DNA from: Channallabes apus
Lineage: Eukaryota > Chordata > Actinopteri > Siluriformes > Clariidae
Assembly (NCBI GenBank): GCA_030522415.1
Contig: CM060106.1
Location: forward strand, 24,258,074-24,322,073
Length of the DNA: 64,000 nucleotides
Reading direction: 5' to 3'
The position numbers were made by a program, and so were the translations under genes. Position 1 is the stretch's first letter; each line of letters starts with the position of its first letter. Under the pieces are notes generated by a model. The model was not told where the DNA came from. It worked only from the letters and a program-made list of their open reading frames with translations, and ran no database searches. Shown here one piece after another: positions 19,528 through 29,312 of this stretch.

Positions 19528-21398
19528 CAGGGGTACTCAAATATAAATTTGAAAGGTCCACTTACCAAATTTCCATTCAGTCCGAGGTCCGGAAAAGTGA
19601 CGGTCAAATTGCAAATAGATAACTCCAAAAAAAGTAAATCCCCAAACTTTCGAACTAAACACAAAAAAATGGCAAGTTTGAACTTAAAGGATGTGAGGGC
19701 CAGGCGGAGGCACTGATGTAAATGTTCATTGGTGAGGGTGCTGCGGTATGTGTTTTTCACCATGTTCATAGTTGAAAAGGCAGATTCACAGCAGTACGTT
19801 GAGGGAAACATTGTAAGAATTTGAAGGGCCATGTTCTGCAGGAGGCGGCGCGGTGGTGTAGTGGTTAGCACTGTCGCCTTGCACTTCCAGGGTCTGGGTT
19901 CGATTCCCCGGCCAGGCTCGATTCCCGTCTCTGTGTGCATGGAGTTTGCATGTTCTCCCCGTGCTTGGTGGGTTTCCACCGGGTACTCCGGTTTCCTCCC
20001 ACAGTCCAAAGATATGCAGGTTAGGCTAATTGGCGTGTGTAATTGGGTGTGTGAGTGTGTGTACTGTATGTGTGTGTGCCCTGCGATGGATTGGCACCCT
20101 GTCCAGGGTGTACAACTAGTGCCCGAAGTCTCCTGGGATAGGCTCCAGGTCCCCGCAACCCTGAACACAGGATTAAGCGGTATAGAAAATGAATGAATGT
20201 TCTGCAGGAGAGGAACACATGCTACAGTAACCATCTTTGTCCAGAAGGTGACACGGTCACAGCGAGATTCCTGCAGTGCTACGTTTTCTTGTAGCTCAAT
20301 TAGCTCTGTTTGCAGAGGCGCAGCACTAGCCCATTGGAAGACTTTTGTGGCTTCATTTGAGTAAGTCACATTTGAACACCTCCAGCTTCCTCTGGAAAGC
20401 ACGGACAGCTAACATGAGGTCACACTGTGCAGTTTTTGCCTTGGAGCTTCATATTAAGGTCATTAAGATGGGAAGTAATGTCAGTTAGAAAAGCAACAAT
20501 TTCCATTTTCTCGTCATACTTCATGAAATCCACAAACGGTTTGGCTTTTGCGCTCTTCTGATCCACCGGACATTGTTGTGATGGAGAACATCATCAAATG
20601 TTGCATTCACCTCTATTAGAAATGAGCGCAATAAACGATGTTGCAGAGCAGCGGATGCTCTCAGATAATTGACTAGTTTCATGTCTGTTGTCATGACTTC
20701 TGAGTACCTTTCTCCAATGCTGGCACACAAAACCATTTGGTGAATTATGCAGTGGTATGCCATGAGATCAGGGTGGTGAGCTCTCAAGCGTGACAATAAT
20801 CCCCTCTCTTTCCCAATCATACATGGTGCACCATCAGTAGCAATGGAAACAATATGTTTCAGGTCTATCGCTCTGTCTCTAAGCATCTGTGTCACTGCTT
20901 CATAGATATCATCCCCCCTTGTGTGTCCATGGAGGTTTGTGAGACCCAAAACATCTTCATGAAATTCTCCCTTTTCTTCATCAAAAAATCTGACAAAGAC
21001 CATGAGTTGTGCATTGTCCATGATGTCTGTGGATTCATCCACAGCCAATGAAATGAATTTGGCGTTTTTTTTTTTATATCAGAGCTAAGTTGTTCAAGCA
21101 AATCATCAGCGAGTATTTCAGTTCATCTTGAAGCAGTGGAATCAGAACAGGGTTTTTGGTTTATTTTCTGGATTATTTCATCCTTTTCATGTCCTTCAAA
21201 CAGAGCAGTCACCACTTCACTCATACACTCTTTTTTTTTTTACAATCTACTTCAGCATCAGAGAAGGGTTTCTTGTATTATCCCAGGACCCATGCTACTC
21301 TGAGTGAGGCTTCCGTTGCACGCTCCTGTTGTGTGGCTGATCTAATTATTACACTGCTTATAGCTTTATAGGATGATTTCAGCTGGTTTATTTTTATG
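19528..21398 (-). pseudogene. hAT transposase (ZBED/GTF2IRD2-like), main part
   Basis: Read right to left, the frame gives VALFEGHEKDEIIQKI, FHWLWMNPQ (shifted), VDESTDIMDNAQLMVFVRFF, ATDGAPCMIGKERGLLSRLR, CIIHQMVLCASIGERYSEVM and VNYLRASAALQHRLLRSF. After a gap comes the dimerisation end CESAFSTMNMVKNTYRSTLT. The Asp of VDEST, the Asp of ATDGAP and the CIIHQ block are standard hAT RNase-H-fold landmarks. Frameshifts (near 21080 in an A run, and near 20560) and a SINE at 19844-20196 break it. The left end CAGGGGTACTCAAATATAAA at 19528 is the 3' terminus. The N-terminal zinc finger lies at 28389-28500, beyond a large nested insertion. Confidence 0.85.
19844..20196 (+). mobile_element. Full-length tRNA-derived SINE in the hAT gene
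   Basis: Begins ggcggcgcggtggtgtagtg (A box) with gggttcgattcc (B box) near 19897, then the conserved body (ggagtttgcatgttctcccc, cctcccacagtccaaagata) and a gaatgaatg tail. The 13-bp target duplication atgttctgcagga is perfect (19831-19843 and 20197-20209). RNA polymerase III would transcribe it from the internal boxes. Related copies: 8142, 9089, 47611. Confidence 0.92.
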
Positions 21399-21627
21399 GG
21401 CCCGGTTTCTCAATAAAACACTATTCGCGCGCTAAGTAGACTCTTAAGATATATCTTACGTTAAGTGATAACTTTTCTAAGTGTATTTCTTGAACTGTTT
21501 CTTAGGAGTCTTCTTAAGTCGCTGCCTCTTACGTCCGACGTTACAAGGCGCTGTCTACAGTGAAGGTCCTGAATTAGCGGACATCGGTTGCTCAGGAATC
21601 GATTTTTCACTCCTTTTGCATGACAGC

Positions 21628-22011
21628 TGTCAAGATGGACTAACCTGAGGTGACCAGAAGACGTAGCTTTAGCGGTTAGCCCAATGTAGCGTGGAGGATA
21701 AACCCAAACGCGGAAAGAAGCGAGCAGGCAGGATAACCACGCGATTTAGTTTAAGGACTTTCACAAAAACGGAGCAAGGGAAAAACACAAATCTAACCCG
21801 CGTCCTAGAAATACACACACAATAGCAAAAGACAAACGGAACCAACATGTGAGTACTCACGGTTTGCTGAAACGACAACTGGAGCTGACATGGGCCGAAC
21901 TCAATGACTGAGCGGTAAGCCATCGTTTGTTTACCTCTTTTATACTTCCTGGTTTTGCGCCCGTCTTACTTCCGGGTCCTAGTGCCGGGCGCAGATTGAG
22001 TGTGCATGACA
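21628..22011 (-). repeat. Gypsy 3' LTR
   Basis: TGTCA...TGACA ends, 384 bp. The last 15 or so codons of pol lie inside it. Nearly identical to 26422-26805. Confidence 0.95.
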
Positions 22012-25000
22012 GTACCCCCCTGTCCAGGACTGGCTCCTGACGGTCCTGGGGCGGAGGATACCCTGTGACGGTAGTCCCTAATTAGCTCCGGGTCGAGAAT
22101 GAACCGGGCTGGGATCCAAGATCGCTCCTCGGGGCCATAGCCCTCCCAGTCCACCAGGTATTGCGTACCTTTGCCCCGAGGGCGCGAGTCGAGGATTCGG
22201 TGCACGGTGTAGGCGGGACCACCGTCGATGATCCGGGGAGGAGGAGCTGGGGGGGTGGGTGGAATCATTGGTGAGGTGATGAAGGGCTTGAACTGGGACA
22301 GGTGGAAGACTGGATGGATCCGGAGCGCCGCAGGCAGCTGGAGCCGGTAGGTGACAGGGTTAATCCTGTGGGTGATACGGTATGGTCCGATAAATCTGGG
22401 CGAGAGTTTTTTTGATTCGGTGTGAAGGTGGAGGTTTTTTGTAGAAAGCCATACCTTGTCACCTACATGGTACAATCGTCCCGGAGGATGTCGACGGCGG
22501 TGTTGGTGGGTGTAGCGAGCGTTGGCGTGTTGGATGGCCCGGTTGGTTGCAATCCATAGCCGCCGACATCTGCGGACCAACTGTTGGGCGGACGGTACAT
22601 CAACCTCCGGTTCTGGGTGGTTGAACATCGAAGGTTGGAAACCGTAACATACCTCAAATGGGCTTAGGTTGGTGGCCGAGGAGGTGTGGAGGTTGTGTGA
22701 CAGTTCAGCCCAGATGAGATAGTGCGCCCAGGAGCGCTGACGATCAGCTATGAAACATCTCAGATAGCGCTCCAGCTGTTGGTTGGTCCGCTCCGTCTGA
22801 CCGTTAGTCTGTGGGTGATATCCAGATGAGAGACTGCAGGTGGAGTCGATCAGACGGCAGAAGGCTTTCCAGAACCGGGCTGTGAACTGGGGCCCTCTGT
22901 CCGAGACGATGTCCTTGGGGAACCCATGCAGACGGACTACGTGCTCTAAAATCAGCTCTGCTGTTTCTTTGGCTGACGGGAGTCCGGCGAGAGCCACCAG
23001 GTGCACGGCTTTAGAGAACCGGTCGACGATGGTGAGAATGGTATCCTTTCCTTCAGAGGCCGGCAGGCCCGTGATGAAGTCAACGGCAATGTGCGTCCAG
23101 GGCCGTCGAGGAACGGGGAGTGGCTGCAGCTCACCGGGGGTTGGTTGATTGGTGTTTTTGGCCCTGGCGCACACTGGGCATGCCTGAACGAACTCTTGGA
23201 CGTCTTTCGCGAGGGATGGCCACCAGAAATCTCGCTGGAGGAATTGAAGAGTCCGTCGTGTGCCCGGGTGTCCTGAGATGGGAGAGGAGTGACCCCACTG
23301 GAGGACTTCCGATCGCATCATCTTGGGCACAAAGAGTCGTCCAGGTGGCACACCTGCTGGTTCGGTCTCTGTAGCCTGCAGCTGGCGAACTCTCGTTTCC
23401 AGGTCTAGTTGGAGTGGGGCGATGATCCTGGACGAGGGAAGGACAGGCGCGGGGTCCGCCCGGGGAATGTCCACCTCCAGCTGTCGGGAGAGAGCGTCCG
23501 CTTTTGTGTTCTTGGAGCCCGGGCGGTACGAGAGGTGGAAATCATAATTTTCAAAAAATAAGGCCCACCGCGCCTGCCGTGGGTTTAACTGTTTTAAGTT
23601 TTTGATGGTTATGAGGTTTTGGTGGTCCGTCCAGACTATGAATGGCTCACTGGCGCCCTGGAGCCAGTGACGCCACTCCTCCAGAGCCCACTTTATGGCC
23701 AGCAGCTCGCGGTCCCCTACCCCGTATCGCTGCTGAGTGGAGTCAAATTTTCTGGAGAAGAAACTACATGGGTGTAGTTTCTGATCTGGACCTCGTTGTG
23801 AGAGGATAGCTCCAGCGCCCACATCCGACGCATCCACCTCCACAACGAATGATTTTCTGACATCTGGGTGGAGGAGAATCGGTGCCGTGGTGAAGCGGTG
23901 ACAAAGTGACTTAAAAGCGGAGACAGCTGCAGGGTTGAGATGAAAAGGGAGAGGTGAGGGACGGGTCAGAGCGGTTAGGGGAGCGGCAACTGTACTGTAG
24001 TCCCGGATAAAGCGACGATAGAAATTCGCAAACCCGAGAAACCGTTGAAGTTGCTTGAGGGTCTTGGGTAGGGGCCAATGACGCACAACCTCTAGCTTCT
24101 GCGGGTCCATGGCCACACCCTGGGGCGAGATGACAAAACCCAGGAACGTGGTGGAGCGCTCGTGAAAAGCGCACTTTTCCAACTTACAGTACAGTTGATG
24201 GGCGAGTAATCTCTTTAGAACCGCCCTGACGTGCTGGGTATGTTCTTCCATGGTGCGTGAGTAGATGAGGATGTCGTCCAGGTAAGCAAACGCCCACCGA
24301 CCGAGCATGTCGCGAAGGATGTCATTAATGAGGTGTTGGAAGGCGGCGGGGGCGTTGCACAGTCCAAAGGGGATGACGAGGTTCTCATAGTGCCCAGTAG
24401 GGGTGATGAAGGCCGTCTTCCACTCATCGCCCTCTCTGATGCCCACCAAGTTGTAGGCGCTCCGGAGGTCCAACTTAGTAAAGGTGGTGGCGCCAGAGAG
24501 GGCGTCCAGGGCTGAGTTGGTAAGAGGCAATGGGTGTCGGTTTTTGATAGTTATATTGTTTAGCCCCCGATAGTCGACACATGGACGAAGTTCACCGCCC
24601 CGCTTCTTCACGAAGAAGAACCCCGCGGCGGCAGGTGAGGAGGAGGGCCTGATGGTACCTTGGCGAAGGGCGTTAGTCACATACTCCTCCATAACCTTCG
24701 TCTCTGTAGGTGTAAGGGAGTAAAGGTGGCCGCAGGGTGGAACTGTACCGGGTTGGAGGTCAATAGCGAGGTCGTAGGGGCGATGTGGAGGAAGATGGGT
24801 CGCTCGTCGCTTGCAGAAGACCTCCGCCAGGTCCCGATATGGCTCTGGGATGGCGTTGGTGTCGACGTCGGGGGCCTCGGACTCCCTAGAGCACGTCCCA
24901 GCCGTTGCCCGTAGGCACAGTTCGGTGCAGGTCGCGCCCCATTGGAGGATCCGGTTCTGGGTCCAGGAGATGAGAGGATCATGCTGGAGCAGCCAGGGAT

Positions 25001-25418
25001 GTCCAAGGATGATGGGAGGTGATGAGATGGAGGTGACGAAAAATTTTAGCTGTTCATGGTGTTGGTTGATGGAGACGGCGATGGGTTCGGTTCGGGTGTT
25101 TATTGGGCTGGTGGAGAGGGGGCGACCATCGACAGAGGTGATGTGAACGGGCTGGGATAACGCCTCGAATTTTACCCCCAGGGTTTTGGCATATGTGGAG
25201 TCAATGAAGTTACCTGCTGCCCCGGAGTCGATGAATGCAGCACTTCGGACTCGTTTGTGGCCAACCCGGAGGTGTACCTGAACCGTGAGACGGGAGGAGT
25301 TGGTGGTGATGGCGGAGAGATGAAGGTGACCCGGCAAGTATCTCTCTCCTCTCACCGGGCCTGGGCGTTTCCCGGTCTGAAAGGACAGGTTGCTCTGTGA
25401 TGTGTGGCTGACCCGCAA
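21966..25418 (-). CDS. pol: Gypsy pol polyprotein (protease, RT, RNase H, integrase, chromodomain)
   Basis: The open frame of 1150 residues lies in the -1 frame relative to gag and overlaps its last 67 bp. It is most likely made by frameshifting, not from its first Met. In order: a retropepsin-like protease with the active-site Asp in [14 protein letters not shown] (about 60-75); reverse transcriptase with [20 protein letters not shown] and [11 protein letters not shown]; RNase H from [17 protein letters not shown]; integrase zinc finger ([15 protein letters not shown] ... CPVCARAK) and catalytic core ([26 protein letters not shown], Glu in [20 protein letters not shown]); and a C-terminal chromodomain, [20 protein letters not shown] then [17 protein letters not shown]. 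The chromodomain places it among chromoviruses and probably guides insertion to marked chromatin. No lesion was seen. Confidence 0.95.
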   Translation of the reverse strand: MRVSHTSQSNLSFQTGKRPGPVRGERYLPGHLHLSAITTNSSRLTVQVHLRVGHKRVRSAAFIDSGAAGNFIDSTYAKTLGVKFEALSQPVHITSVDGRPLSTSPINTRTEPIAVSINQHHEQLKFFVTSISSPPIILGHPWLLQHDPLISWTQNRILQWGATCTELCLRATAGTCSRESEAPDVDTNAIPEPYRDLAEVFCKRRATHLPPHRPYDLAIDLQPGTVPPCGHLYSLTPTETKVMEEYVTNALRQGTIRPSSSPAAAGFFFVKKRGGELRPCVDYRGLNNITIKNRHPLPLTNSALDALSGATTFTKLDLRSAYNLVGIREGDEWKTAFITPTGHYENLVIPFGLCNAPAAFQHLINDILRDMLGRWAFAYLDDILIYSRTMEEHTQHVRAVLKRLLAHQLYCKLEKCAFHERSTTFLGFVISPQGVAMDPQKLEVVRHWPLPKTLKQLQRFLGFANFYRRFIRDYSTVAAPLTALTRPSPLPFHLNPAAVSAFKSLCHRFTTAPILLHPDVRKSFVVEVDASDVGAGAILSQRGPDQKLHPCSFFSRKFDSTQQRYGVGDRELLAIKWALEEWRHWLQGASEPFIVWTDHQNLITIKNLKQLNPRQARWALFFENYDFHLSYRPGSKNTKADALSRQLEVDIPRADPAPVLPSSRIIAPLQLDLETRVRQLQATETEPAGVPPGRLFVPKMMRSEVLQWGHSSPISGHPGTRRTLQFLQRDFWWPSLAKDVQEFVQACPVCARAKNTNQPTPGELQPLPVPRRPWTHIAVDFITGLPASEGKDTILTIVDRFSKAVHLVALAGLPSAKETAELILEHVVRLHGFPKDIVSDRGPQFTARFWKAFCRLIDSTCSLSSGYHPQTNGQTERTNQQLERYLRCFIADRQRSWAHYLIWAELSHNLHTSSATNLSPFEVCYGFQPSMFNHPEPEVDVPSAQQLVRRCRRLWIATNRAIQHANARYTHQHRRRHPPGRLYHVGDKVWLSTKNLHLHTESKKLSPRFIGPYRITHRINPVTYRLQLPAALRIHPVFHLSQFKPFITSPMIPPTPPAPPPRIIDGGPAYTVHRILDSRPRGKGTQYLVDWEGYGPEERSWIPARFILDPELIRDYRHRVSSAPGPSGASPGQGGTVMHTQSAPGTRTRK
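22015..22021 (-). promoter_or_regulatory. Polypurine tract of the Gypsy element
   Basis: AGGGGGG on the minus strand, three bases before the 3' LTR; it primes plus-strand DNA synthesis. Confidence 0.7.
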
Positions 25419-26419
25419 TAGGCGCAGAGCCCTTCACGGAAGCGTCTCTCCTGTTCTGCAGCGGTCAAGGAGGCGCATCCTAGTTGCATGGGTTCCCCGG
25501 CTCCGGTGTCAACCACGGCAGGAGGTGGAGAACCGACATGTCCTGGGGTGGCGTAGGTGGCGGACTCTGCAGGACGTGGAGTGGTGACGGTGAAGGCGGG
25601 TGCGGGTCGTGAAGTGGTGATGGCGAAGTTGGGTGCAGGTGGCAGGGTGCGAGGGGCTGGCCTCGGATGAGAGAGGAGGCGCTGGTCGATCCGGAGAGCG
25701 AGCTGGATCAGGCCCTCCAGGGTCGCAGGAAGCTCTCGCCCGGCTAGTTCGTCCTTGATTCGAGAAGCCAGTCCCTCGTAGTAGGATGTCCGGAGCGCTG
25801 CATCGCCCCACGTTGTTTGAACGGCGAGGGTGCGAAACTCGGCCGTATAGCGGCTCACGGGCAGTCCTCCCTGCTTCAGGTGGTAAAGTCTGGTGTCGGT
25901 CTCCACCTCGCCCGCTGGATGTTCAAAGGTGAGTTTGAGTTGGTGGGTGAACTCATTGTATGAGTGGGCGGTGTCTGTATCTGACTGTAGAACTGCCGTG
26001 GCCCACTCTGCTGCCTGCCCTTTTAGCAACGAGACGAGAAGAGCAATGCGAAGGCGATCGGTGGAGTACTTGGTGGCATTAAACTCAAACACCAGATCGA
26101 GAGCTGTCAGAAAAACGCTGCACTTCCCGTCCGTGCCGTTCCACTTCTCTGGTGGAGAGAAAAACATCAGAGAGAAAAACATCAGAAGGAGGGGGGGGGG
26201 GGGGGGGGGATGCGGCGCCGCGGCCCCCGCGGCGTGCGATCGAGCAGTGACGTCATCAACAGCTGCGCGGAGATTCGCATTCTCCCGCCGGAGCTCAGCG
26301 ACCTCGCGGCGGAGGGACGCGAAATCCCCGGTTAGCTGATTGATTAATGCCGCATGCCGATCTACAACGTCGCAGAGACTCGCATAATCCGCTGGGTTTA
26401 CCGCGGAGGGCTCAGTCAT
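25352..26419 (-). CDS. gag: Gypsy gag
   Basis: 355 residues starting [20 protein letters not shown], only two bases after the 5' LTR. Residues about 25-60 form a short coiled coil. A proline run (encoded by a long G tract on the plus strand at about 26190-26210) and a 15-bp direct repeat giving LMFFS twice follow. The capsid-like middle contains [19 protein letters not shown] and [12 protein letters not shown]. The C-terminus has one zinc knuckle, [14 protein letters not shown] (CX2CX4HX4C), for RNA binding. The stop lies just downstream of the slippery heptamer. The homopolymer and the duplication near the proline run are variable-looking but keep the frame. Confidence 0.93.
   Translation of the reverse strand: MTEPSAVNPADYASLCDVVDRHAALINQLTGDFASLRREVAELRRENANLRAAVDDVTARSHAAGAAAPHPPPPPPLLLMFFSLMFFSPPEKWNGTDGKCSVFLTALDLVFEFNATKYSTDRLRIALLVSLLKGQAAEWATAVLQSDTDTAHSYNEFTHQLKLTFEHPAGEVETDTRLYHLKQGGLPVSRYTAEFRTLAVQTTWGDAALRTSYYEGLASRIKDELAGRELPATLEGLIQLALRIDQRLLSHPRPAPRTLPPAPNFAITTSRPAPAFTVTTPRPAESATYATPGHVGSPPPAVVDTGAGEPMQLGCASLTAAEQERRFREGLCAYCGSATHHRATCPFRPGNAQAR
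25367..25373 (-). promoter_or_regulatory. -1 ribosomal frameshift site GGGAAAC
   Basis: On the minus strand GGGAAAC stands in the gag frame as G GGA AAC, the canonical X XXY YYZ arrangement. Slipping back one base leads into the pol frame ([12 protein letters not shown]). Seven bases later CCCGG can pair with CCGGG some 20 nt further on, a suitable stimulatory stem. The gag stop follows five codons after the site. Confidence 0.85.
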
Positions 26420-26421
26420 TC

Positions 26422-26805
26422 TGTCAAGATGGACTAACCTGAGGTGACCAGAAGACGTAGCTTTAGCGTTTAGCCCAATGTAGCGTGGAGGATAAACCCA
26501 AACGCGGAAAGAAGCGAGCAGGCAGGATAACCACGCGATTTAGTTTAAGGACTCTCACAAAAACAGAGCAAGGGAAAAACACAAATCTAACCCGCGTCCT
26601 AGAAATACACACACAATAGCAAAAGACAAACGGAACCAACATGTGAGTACTCACGGTTTGCTGAAACGACAACTGGAGCTGACATGGGCCGAACTCAATG
26701 ACTGAGCGGTAAGCCATCGTTTGTTTACCTCTTTTATACTTCCTGGTTTTGCGCCCGTCTTACTTCCGGGTCCTAGTGCCGGGCGCAGATTGAGTGTGCA
26801 TGACA
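26422..26805 (-). repeat. Gypsy 5' LTR
   Basis: 384 bp, three differences from the other LTR by eye. No separate 18-nt primer-binding site fits between its end and the gag ATG. Confidence 0.95.
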
Positions 26806-28375
26806 ACAGCGTTAAGAAAGACGGCACTTTCTATACAAATTAAACATTGCACTAAATTCTTTTCATAGCGTTTATTTCAAAATGGGTTAACTTAACAATA
26901 ACATGCTATAATAGACAAATATATAAATGAATATTAATTAATTAATATCGCTAATATTTTCATGTAACATGTGGCCGTGAAACGAACCGGGTATCCAATC
27001 ATAGTTGATTGACAAACAGCTGATAACACTCTTCACCAGCTTCAGAAACAATGTGCAGTGTCAGTTGTTGGGGTTGTGTAGCGCACTTATGGAATGAATA
27101 TGATGAGATGACAGAGTGGAGGTTTAATACCAGGCTTAATATCTCACACGCGGGGCCGTAAGTGTGGTTCATTATGATTCAGCGCGAGTTTTGGTGCTGT
27201 TATTACGTTTCCATCTTACCACGCAAAAAAAATAAACATGTTTAACATGCGGAAGCTCGCGGACCTTGTAGATCTTCGCGGACCGTCGGGCGGCCACTCG
27301 AGGCGGATCACGGTGCCTAATACCCCTCTCTCACCTGTGTGGCCTGACTCATCTCCGTGAGCTGCCGCAATTGCCCACGACGTTCCTTTAACGTTCCGCG
27401 AAGTTCTACAAGGTCTGCAAGCTTCCACGAGGACCAGCAAAAAATTAAACATAGAATTTTTTACGCGGAAAGATGGAAACGTAATCACAGCGCAAAAACT
27501 CGGGGTGAATCATGATCAAGCCTACGGCCACAGCGCGAGACCATGCAGGTGAGATAGGGGTATAACACAATCACACAGAAAAATGAATGGATGCGGGGTT
27601 TGAAACTCCCAAGGTTATTTTCTCATTTAACTAAATCAAATTTCATAAAAATAAAACGTGTCAAAAGAAAAACCCATAAAGTTATGGATAATGGCTAATG
27701 ATCAATGAAACATATTTTAAACAAAAAGCAGTGAGCAGCTGGACATCGGGACGTAGAGCGTACAGTAAGTACGACTCGTTGGTCTGGCACGTGCAGGTCT
27801 GAGCAGCTCAAGAAGCTCCATAATCTGTTGCCTTGGAAGGCAAAACTTTTATTCCAATATTTTTTTTAATAACGACCACGGGGAAAATATGAAAAGGGCT
27901 GAAGTTTTGTCTAAAGGAAAAATGTACAGGACCCACACGGACTCCGCGGACTGCGCCGTCTTCAGTTTAACACAACACCACACTCGCTGCCAAATTGTCC
28001 GCCACCTGTTTAATATTAATTGTGATTGGCAATTTTAATGCGTTAGTCACATTATGAAATAGGCTAATTAAAAGTCACTCTATTAGTTCTGATATCAAAT
28101 AAAATAAAATTCTTAAACAGGTCTACAGTATATTCCATCATTAATACGGCTTTGATAACGTGCCATAATGTGTTTGCATACACCACTGATTTATAAAGAC
28201 TGCTGCGACTAGCGTCTTGAGCTGAAACTACGCTAAGTATGAGTCCAGACCAACCTTACGAACGTGTGACTTAGCTAAGAGATACTTAGCGTAAGAACGT
28301 TTCGGGAAATGCGCCATAAAGTTAAGAGAGAGGTTAAGGTACAACTTAAGAACTACTTTGCGATAAGAAGCTTTC
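26806..28375. other. Interior of the Harbinger-like element
   Basis: No transposase frame is visible. It contains the large palindrome at 27141-27555; the small ORF at 27216-27488 lies inside that palindrome and is not supported as a gene. Confidence 0.5.
27141..27555. repeat. Large imperfect palindrome (foldback-like), about 415 bp
   Basis: Two arms of about 200 bp are inverted copies: atctcac...attcagcgcgagttttggtg and attacgtttccatctt on the left match the reverse of aagatggaaacgtaat, actcggggtgaatcatgat and gagat on the right. It is non-coding and could fold into one long hairpin. It may be a separate nested MITE. Confidence 0.8.
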
Positions 28376-28388
28376 GAGAAACCGGGCC

Positions 28389-28500
28389 ATGGTCCTTAGA
28401 GTTCTGAGGGAAATTTTGTTCGAAATGTGCATGCTTGGTTTCATAATGGCGTTTCATGTTACTACTTTTGATGATTGCTACCGTCTCGTTGCAGATTAAC
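28389..28500 (-). pseudogene. hAT transposase, N-terminal zinc finger (continuation)
   Basis: The minus strand gives LICNETVAIIKSSN, MKRHYETKHAHFEQNFPQNS, the zinc-finger start of the hAT transposase whose body is at 19528-21398. The nested element 21399-28388 sits exactly between them. A one-base loss near 28495 disrupts the first Cys region. No right-hand hAT terminus was recognised. Confidence 0.75.
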
Positions 28501-29312
28501 CACAGGGGAGTAGTTGGAACATTGCTATAACGATGCTGTTACAACTGCTGTAATTGGACATAGATGAAGCAGCCAAACCTAGTAGAAGCCTCAAAGAAAT
28601 ATCGCGCAGAATCACAATTGTGCACTTCATTGAGAACTCATTTGGATTATGATTAAATTTGCATGTTTGTTTTGGCGTCAGTCCAGATTTAACCGTATTC
28701 GGATGCGGACAGAAGTCCGCCGATTGAGTATCCCGAATATATATAATAATATGATATATAATATGTTGTGTTTTAATGAAAACTTCAACTTTAGGGTCCT
28801 CAGATTTGTAGATTTTACTTACAGCTGCCATGTCTCTGAAGGGATGGACGCAGATGCAGGGATTAGTTATAGTCACTTTAATGATAATGCTCAGCTCAAA
28901 GAAACAAAGAAAACAAATAACGTCTTTTCTTCCCCTGGTTGGGTCTGCAGGCGGGCTAGGAGAAACTCGAACGAACCACTGAAACACACAACAGAAATTG
29001 TTCAGTCCGCATTGGGCACTCACGAAGGGCTGAAAGCCGTGATCTTGACGGATATCTTCTAGCACGTCTCTTGCCCGCTCTGCAGACACCGTTCAGTCCT
29101 TGGGGGAATAAGTGACAAACACATATGAGACATAAGACAAAGGAGAAGGTGCACAACAGTGAACAGACAAAGGGCTACTGGTTCGGCTGGGATTTATATA
29201 GAGACACACACAGGGGTAGACAGGTGAACTTAATTTAGTGCTGATAACGATACTGGGAGACATGTACACACAGACACACTAGGGGGAGACAAAGCGGCGG
29301 CTCAGTAAACCG
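28501..29312. other. Unrecognised; possible decayed LTR of the neighbouring Gypsy relic
   Basis: The two long opposite frames (28496-29089 minus, 28649-29062 plus) lack known motifs. On the minus strand at about 29190 there is TATATAA in a promoter-like context near the end of the decayed Gypsy relic. This might be what is left of its LTR, but no second copy was seen. Confidence 0.35.

Larger units (their letters stand above)
21628..26805 (-). mobile_element. Complete young Gypsy chromovirus
   Basis: 5178 bp with two 384-bp LTRs, target duplication ACAGC (21623-21627, 26806-26810), open gag and pol, and a polypurine tract. By eye the LTRs differ at only three sites. Both ORFs are uninterrupted, so it may be able to move. 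It lies within the Harbinger-like element. Confidence 0.96.
21399..28388. mobile_element. Harbinger-like non-autonomous transposon (host of nested insertions)
   Basis: The termini GGCCCGGTTTCTC (21399-21411) and GAGAAACCGGGCC (28376-28388) are perfectly inverted. Both are flanked by ATG (21396-21398, 28389-28391), a 3-bp duplication in keeping with PIF/Harbinger. It splits the hAT transposase gene, and joining across it restores the hAT reading. Without the Gypsy inside it would be about 1.8 kb. No transposase ORF is visible in its own sequence (21412-21627, 26806-28375), so it is probably non-autonomous. The superfamily is inferred from the duplication length. Confidence 0.65.

Noticed and set aside
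22840..25146. Several plus-strand ORFs across the Gypsy pol gene
   Set aside because: Antisense shadows of a long GC-rich coding region with no motif of their own.
28496..29089. 197-residue minus-strand ORF as a gene
   Set aside because: No domain, overlaps another open frame on the plus strand, and lies between transposon remnants.
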